A stretch of DNA of 64,000 nt from Ferruginibacter sp. Its GTDB lineage: Bacteria > Bacteroidota > Bacteroidia > Chitinophagales > Chitinophagaceae. The notes under the pieces are model-generated. The model did no database searches. It saw only the letters and a list, made by a program, of their open reading frames with translations, and was not told where the DNA came from. Shown piece after piece: positions 59,082 through 64,000 of the stretch; the stretch's first letter is position 1; every line of letters begins with the position of its first letter. The stretch covers positions 23,184 to 87,183 of the forward strand of contig JAGOAX010000014.1 of NCBI GenBank assembly GCA_017983695.1, given 5' to 3'. Position numbers and translations under genes: made by a program.

Positions 59082-61706
59082 ATGAGAGCAATAAATATAT
59101 CGGCAGAGCAGCAGCGCCTTAATGACAATGCAGTTAAACAGATTCCACTTGAAAAATGGGGACCCTACTTAAGCGAAAGACAATGGGGTACGGTACGGGA
59201 AGATTACAGTCCAGGCGGCGATGCCTGGAATTATTTTCCACACGACCATGCACACTGCAGAGCTTACCGCTGGGGCGAAGATGGATTGGCCGGCATATCA
59301 GACTACTTTCAGAATTTGTGTTTTGCAATAGCATTGTGGAACGGTAAAGACCCAATTTTAAAAGAACGTTTATATGGCCTTACCAATGGTGAAGGCAACC
59401 ATGGCGAAGATGTAAAGGAACTGTATTACTACCTCGATAATGTGCCCTCACATTATTACATGAAGTACCTGTATAAATATCCGCAGGTGGCTTTTCCATA
59501 TGAACAATTAAAAAATACCAATAAAAACCGCAGCAAACAGGAAGTAGAATTTGAAATACTGGATACCGATGTTTTTAAAGACAATAAATATTTTGATGTT
59601 TTTGTAGAGTACGCCAAAAATAACAGTGAAGATATTTTTATTAAAATAGAAATAGTAAACCGCAGTGCGACAGCGGCACCCATTACAGTGTTGCCAATCT
59701 TGTGGTTTTATAACCGTTGGCAATACAGCAGTAAGGCAAGACAAAAACCGGGTATAGAATGGATAAATAAAGGAGCAGTAAAAGCCTCACATGAAAAATT
59801 GGGCAGCTACTATTTATATTTTCAAAATGCGGATGACCTTTATTTTACAGAAAATGAAACGGATACAGAAAAAATTTTAGGTGTACCCAACAAAACCCCT
59901 TTTGTAAAAAATGCTTTTCATGAAGCAGTTATTATGGGAAAAAATATAAAAGCATTAAGAGATAAAAAACAGGGTACCAAATGTGCACCGGTTTACAACC
60001 TCAACGTTAAAGGCAACGATACTGCAACAATTTATCTGCGGTTAAGTAATCATTTAAACGAAACACCTTTTGAAGATGGATTTGCAGCTATTTTTGAGCA
60101 ACGTAAAAAAGAAGCCGATGAATTTTACCAGGATATTTTACCCAAAAACAGTTCAGCAGATTTAATAAATATTCAACGGCAGGCATTTGCCGGTTTATTG
60201 TGGAGCAAACAATTTTATCATTACGATGTGGAGCGCTGGGTAAGTACGAGTGATGGCATTACGCCTGTATCGGAACAAAGGTTAAAAGGCCGTAACCACA
60301 ATTGGAAATATTTAAAGAACCAGGATATCATTATTATGCCCGATAAATGGGAGTATCCCTGGTATGCTGCATGGGACTCTGCTTTTCATTGTATTGCCAT
60401 GAGTATTATTGATCCCTGTTTTGCAAAAAATCAATTGATATTATTGACCAGGGAATGGTATATGAACCCCAGCGGACAAATCCCAGCCTATGAATGGAAC
60501 TTTAGTGATGTAAATCCTCCGGTACATGCTTTTGCTGCATTGCAGGTGTATCACAGAGAAAAAGAAATGAAAGGCGTGGGTGATATCCAGTTTTTAAAAA
60601 GAATATTTCAAAAACTCATTATCAATTTTACCTGGTGGATAAACCGTAAAGATGAAAATGGTAATAACATTTTTGGTGGCGGATTTTTGGGCCTTGATAA
60701 TATTGGTGTTTTTAACAGGAGTATAAATGAGCACCATGATGATATTTCGATCGAGCAGGCCGACGGTACCAGCTGGATGGGTATGTATGCTTTGAACATG
60801 ATGGATATTGCACTGGAGATCGCTATGACGGATAATTCTTTTGAAGATGCAGCAACAAAATTTTATGAGCATTTCGTAATTATTGGCGAAGCGCTGAATG
60901 AGCTGGGTCTGTGGAATAAGGAAGACAATTTCTTTTATGATGTATTATCATTACGACACGAAACCCCGGTTCCTTTAAAAGTACGTTCCATAGTTGGGGC
61001 AGCGCCATTATTTGCTGTTTCTATCATCGATAAAAAATCATTAGCTTCTTTAAATGATTTTAGAAAAAGAACAAACTGGTTTGATAATTACCGCATCAAC
61101 AACAATTTATTTTTACCAAACGAAGAAACAAGTGATGGTAACGACCAGTTGCTGTCGCTGGTACTTAAAGAAAGACTGGTAGAGATACTTGATAAATTGC
61201 TGGACGAAAAAGAATTTTTATCTCCCGGTGGTATAAGGGCACTGTCTAAATTTCACCTGCTCAATCCTTATTCCATACATTTAAAAAGTACGGATTATTC
61301 TATTCAATATGATCCCGGAGATTCTACATCAGATTTTTATGGTGGCAACAGCAACTGGCGTGGCCCGGTATGGATGCCCATCAATTACCTCATCATTAAA
61401 GCCATAAAAAAATATGGCGAATTTTATGGCGACAGTTTAAAAGTAGAATGCCCCAAGGGCAGTGGCAATAAAATGAACCTGAAAGATGTGGCTGCCGAAC
61501 TAACCAAACGTATTGCTTCTATTTTTGAGAAGGACGAAAAAGATAATCGCCATACCCACGGTATATACAATTCGTTTTACCAGCTGCCCGAAAATAAAGA
61601 CCTGTTGTTATTTTACGAATATTTTCATGGCGATACCGGCAGTGGCTTGGGTGCAAGCCATCAAACCGGGTGGACGGCTGTGCTGGTGGATTTAATACGG
61701 GATTGA
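59082..61706 (+). CDS. GH63-like glucosidase (large cytoplasmic alpha-glycosidase)
   Basis: 874 residues, no signal peptide. The N-terminal beta-rich domain is followed by an (alpha/alpha)6 barrel with PDKWEYPWYAAWDSAFHCIAMS, PSGQIPAYEWNFSDVNPPVHA, ADGTSWMGMYALNMMDIALE and NWRGPVWMPINYLIIKA near the end, the pattern of GH63/MGH-type enzymes. The Asp of AWDSAF and the Glu of the C-terminal region fit the acid/base pair. Such enzymes cleave alpha-glucosides such as mannosylglycerate or glucosylglycerate in relatives; the substrate is unknown. Aldose epimerase and galactokinase follow on the same strand, suggesting a sugar-use operon. Confidence 0.85.
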   Translation: MRAINISAEQQRLNDNAVKQIPLEKWGPYLSERQWGTVREDYSPGGDAWNYFPHDHAHCRAYRWGEDGLAGISDYFQNLCFAIALWNGKDPILKERLYGLTNGEGNHGEDVKELYYYLDNVPSHYYMKYLYKYPQVAFPYEQLKNTNKNRSKQEVEFEILDTDVFKDNKYFDVFVEYAKNNSEDIFIKIEIVNRSATAAPITVLPILWFYNRWQYSSKARQKPGIEWINKGAVKASHEKLGSYYLYFQNADDLYFTENETDTEKILGVPNKTPFVKNAFHEAVIMGKNIKALRDKKQGTKCAPVYNLNVKGNDTATIYLRLSNHLNETPFEDGFAAIFEQRKKEADEFYQDILPKNSSADLINIQRQAFAGLLWSKQFYHYDVERWVSTSDGITPVSEQRLKGRNHNWKYLKNQDIIIMPDKWEYPWYAAWDSAFHCIAMSIIDPCFAKNQLILLTREWYMNPSGQIPAYEWNFSDVNPPVHAFAALQVYHREKEMKGVGDIQFLKRIFQKLIINFTWWINRKDENGNNIFGGGFLGLDNIGVFNRSINEHHDDISIEQADGTSWMGMYALNMMDIALEIAMTDNSFEDAATKFYEHFVIIGEALNELGLWNKEDNFFYDVLSLRHETPVPLKVRSIVGAAPLFAVSIIDKKSLASLNDFRKRTNWFDNYRINNNLFLPNEETSDGNDQLLSLVLKERLVEILDKLLDEKEFLSPGGIRALSKFHLLNPYSIHLKSTDYSIQYDPGDSTSDFYGGNSNWRGPVWMPINYLIIKAIKKYGEFYGDSLKVECPKGSGNKMNLKDVAAELTKRIASIFEKDEKDNRHTHGIYNSFYQLPENKDLLLFYEYFHGDTGSGLGASHQTGWTAVLVDLIRD

Positions 61707-61743
61707 TTTTAAACTGATAAATTTTGTTTGCTAACTTTAATAT

Positions 61744-62700
61744 ATGTTCTCGGTAAACACTAATACAGATAGCGGGTTTAATAAAATAATATTACAGGAT
61801 GATGCAACTGGGACAACAGTAGCGATCATTCCTTCCTGCGGCGCAGTTTTACACGCCTTTACTGTTTTACACAATGGTAATTTACTCAATGTAATTGATG
61901 GCTACGATAACGAAGCCGATTTTAAAACCAATGTAGCAGCCAAAGGTTTTAAAAGTTGCAAACTATCTCCATTTGCCTGCAGGATAAATAATGCCACTTA
62001 CAACTTTATCAAAAAAGATTACACCATTCAAAAATTTTTATTGAATGGCAGTGCTTTGCACGGATTATTGTATGATGTACCATTTACGGTATTAAAAACA
62101 TGGGCAGGAGAAAATAGTGCCAGGCTTAGTTTATTGCATCAATATACCGGTACAGATAAAGGCTATCCTTTTACGTACGATTGCGAAGTGCAGTATGAAT
62201 TAAAAACAGTAAACGCATTAACCATTACCACAACAGTAATTAATAAAGAGAAACATGAAATTCCTGTGCAGGATGGCTGGCACCCGTATTTTACTTTTGG
62301 AGGTGCTATTGATGAGCTGCAACTCGAATTTCAAAGTAAAGAAATACTGGAGTTTAATGATGCGCTGATACCAACTGGCAAACTATTGCCTTACGAGGAG
62401 TTTGGATCGCTTGAAAAATTAGGTGCCACAGAATTTGATAATTGTTTTACCGTAAATTTTGCCGAGTGCCAGCCCTTATGTGTGTTAAGAGATAAAGCAC
62501 AAAAAATTCAGCTGGAAATTTATCCTGATAAAAGCTATCCTTATTTGCAGATTTATACACCACCGCACCGCAAAAGCATTGCCATTGAAAACTTAAGTGC
62601 AGCACCTGATGCTTTTAATAACAGTATGGGGCTTATTACACTTGCACCCGAAAGCTCAGCACACTTTACAACAACATATAAGATAACTTCGCTGCCATAA
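61744..62700 (+). CDS. Aldose 1-epimerase family protein
   Basis: 318 residues with a galactose mutarotase-like fold: LSPFACRINNATYNF (substrate Arg), NGSALHGLLYD (catalytic His), DGWHPYFTFGG (second His) and ENLSAAPDAFNN near the end (catalytic Glu). It interconverts anomers of galactose or glucose in the cytoplasm. Its stop is one base before the galactokinase start codon, consistent with feeding the alpha anomer to GalK. Confidence 0.9.
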   Translation: MFSVNTNTDSGFNKIILQDDATGTTVAIIPSCGAVLHAFTVLHNGNLLNVIDGYDNEADFKTNVAAKGFKSCKLSPFACRINNATYNFIKKDYTIQKFLLNGSALHGLLYDVPFTVLKTWAGENSARLSLLHQYTGTDKGYPFTYDCEVQYELKTVNALTITTTVINKEKHEIPVQDGWHPYFTFGGAIDELQLEFQSKEILEFNDALIPTGKLLPYEEFGSLEKLGATEFDNCFTVNFAECQPLCVLRDKAQKIQLEIYPDKSYPYLQIYTPPHRKSIAIENLSAAPDAFNNSMGLITLAPESSAHFTTTYKITSLP

Positions 62701-62701
62701 A

Positions 62702-63868
62702 ATGATTGACATGAATAGTATTGCAACTGCTGTATTAAAAAGTTTCGATGAAAAATTTGCTACTCAACCCAACCTGTATTTTTCTCCCGGCCGTATTAAT
62801 TTAATTGGCGAGCATATTGATTATAACGATGGCTACGTAATGCCGGCTGCAATAAACAAAGGCGTGTATTATGCAATAGCGCCCAACGAAACCGATACCA
62901 TAAATTTTTACGCTTTGGATTTTGATGAATCATTATCCATAGCAATAGACCAAATAAAAAGTATTGACAACTGGAAAAATTATGTACTGAGTGTGGTGAA
63001 CGAATTTTTGCTGGCAGGCAAACCTGTAAAAGGATTTGATTGTGTTTTTGGCGGCGATATTCCCCGTGGCTCGGGTATGAGCTCATCTGCAGCAGTTGAA
63101 GGAGGCCTGGCTTTTGCACTGAATGATATTTTTAATATACAGTTTAGCAGGGTAGAGCTTGCATTGCTATGCCAAAGGGCCGAACATAATTTCCCCAATG
63201 TTAAATGCGGCATAATGGATATGTATGCCAACCTGAATGGGAAAAAAGACAATGTTATTTTATTGGATTGTAAAAATATAACCCACCAGTATTTTCCCTT
63301 TGTTTTAAAAGAGTATAAAATTGTTTTAATAAATACTAAAGTGCATCACTCTTTAGCCAGCGGAGAATATAATGTACGCCGTAAAAGATGCGAAGAAGGC
63401 CTGGCTATTTTAAAAAGAGAATTACAGATAAAATCTTTCAGGGATATAAAAAGGGTGGAAGATGTGGAACTGCATAAAGATAAGATGACAACAGAAGTGT
63501 ACCATTGCTGTAAATATGTTGTAGAAGAAATTATACGTACCAAACAGGCAGGCGAATTTTTGCAGCAGGATAATTTAATTGAATTTGGTAAGCTGATGTT
63601 TGCCACACATGAAGGACTGAGCAAACTGTACCAGGTTAGTTGTGCTGAGCTTGACTTTTTAGTGCATCAGGCAAAAGCCAATGCAGGTGTTATTGGCGCC
63701 AGGTTACTGGGTGGCGGCTTTGGCGGCTGCACTATTAATATTGTAAAAAATAATGCAGTAGATGATTTTATTGCGGAGGCGGCTGCAGCCTACCAGCAAC
63801 AATTTAACATTGCACCCGAAGCTTATGTTATGGAAATAAGTGAAGGCACCGCAAGAATAAATGCATAG
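62702..63868 (+). CDS. galK: Galactokinase
   Basis: 388 residues; the ATG at 62702 or the one three codons later is the start. Signatures: GRINLIGEHIDYNDGYVMP (galactokinase motif), GDIPRGSGMSSSAAVEGG (ATP-binding GHMP loop), GIMDMYANLNG (catalytic Asp) and GARLLGGGFGGCTINIV near the end. It makes galactose 1-phosphate in the Leloir pathway. GalT and GalE are not visible in the window. Confidence 0.96.
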   Translation: MIDMNSIATAVLKSFDEKFATQPNLYFSPGRINLIGEHIDYNDGYVMPAAINKGVYYAIAPNETDTINFYALDFDESLSIAIDQIKSIDNWKNYVLSVVNEFLLAGKPVKGFDCVFGGDIPRGSGMSSSAAVEGGLAFALNDIFNIQFSRVELALLCQRAEHNFPNVKCGIMDMYANLNGKKDNVILLDCKNITHQYFPFVLKEYKIVLINTKVHHSLASGEYNVRRKRCEEGLAILKRELQIKSFRDIKRVEDVELHKDKMTTEVYHCCKYVVEEIIRTKQAGEFLQQDNLIEFGKLMFATHEGLSKLYQVSCAELDFLVHQAKANAGVIGARLLGGGFGGCTINIVKNNAVDDFIAEAAAAYQQQFNIAPEAYVMEISEGTARINA

Positions 63869-63905
63869 CCTGCTGTTTTCAATGATATATTAGCAGGATA
63901 AAATT

Positions 63906-64000
63906 TAAACTCTTAACCAGCCACGAAAAGCCCTGCCGGCATAATAAGATTCAGCGCCATTATGGTATACAAATACAGTATTGTAACGGCAGTCGCAAAA
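63906..64000 (-). CDS. C-terminal end of a gene cut by the window edge
   Basis: An open minus-strand frame gives 30 residues ending RYNTVFVYHNGAESYYAGRA and FRGWLRV before TAA at 63906-63908. It is convergent with galK and shows good coding character. The family was not recognised. Confidence 0.5.

Overview
The window looks like chromosome of a Bacteroidota bacterium, most likely family Chitinophagaceae. The evidence is the AT-rich coding style, start codons preceded by A-rich leaders instead of Shine-Dalgarno motifs, several TAnnTTTG-type -7 promoter boxes, a type IX secretion sorting domain on a secreted M1 peptidase, a carbamoyl-phosphate synthase without its allosteric domain, and the FtsH/LUD/RsfS/BirA neighbourhood. 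The genus is not determined.

Layout. 1-15.6 kb: partial secreted protein, UvrD-like helicase-nuclease, OmpA-like protein, MscS channel, LpxH-like phosphatase, LUD protein, FtsH, RsfS, BirA, Bcp, M23 peptidase. 15.7-24.5 kb: a CarB split into two genes around an SGNH hydrolase, a pseudouridine synthase, ComEC, PurH. 24.5-33.2 kb: EamA transporter, lycopene cyclase, DUF72, UmuDC, a 2H phosphoesterase, a radical SAM protein, the M1 peptidase. 33.2-41.1 kb: an accessory locus with two small ORFs, a 12-member tRNA array, an AAA ATPase, a YkuK-like RNase H-fold protein, two tRNA-like units that read as circularly permuted, a slipin, an AT-rich unknown gene, and RtcB RNA ligase. 41.1-51.2 kb: an AmgK-like kinase/RapZ fusion, a MurU-like nucleotidyltransferase fused to a DUF559 endonuclease by a small inverted-repeat element, an RND adaptor with TolC, a PLP enzyme, an APC permease. 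51.2-55.4 kb: a probable copper-handling cluster (Cys-rich small protein, lipoprotein, OprC-like TonB receptor, YHS protein). 55.5-58.1 kb: tRNA-Gln, cobalamin riboswitch, BtuB-like receptor, CWC protein. 58.2-64 kb: MarC, tRNA-Arg, GH63-like glucosidase, aldose 1-epimerase, galactokinase, and a partial gene.

The most unusual part is the tRNA/RtcB locus. Of twelve array tRNAs, one has a 24-nt segment where the 3-nt anticodon should be, two have a palindrome in place of the D-arm, one has a 20-nt perfect palindrome between T-stem and T-loop, and one has C instead of U at position 33. Further down, T-arms and 3' acceptor strands lie upstream of the matching 5' acceptor strands. RtcB joins tRNA halves in archaea and animals, so its presence in the same locus suggests tRNA maturation, repair or replacement. 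Decay of a redundant array is the main alternative.

A second theme is short palindromic repeats. One G/C-run family sits at stop codons and often supplies the final residues of the protein. A CCCGAT...ATCGGG family sits inside coding genes, tRNAs and the riboswitch. One pair of G/C-run repeats forms perfect 28-bp inverted ends of the DUF559 element.
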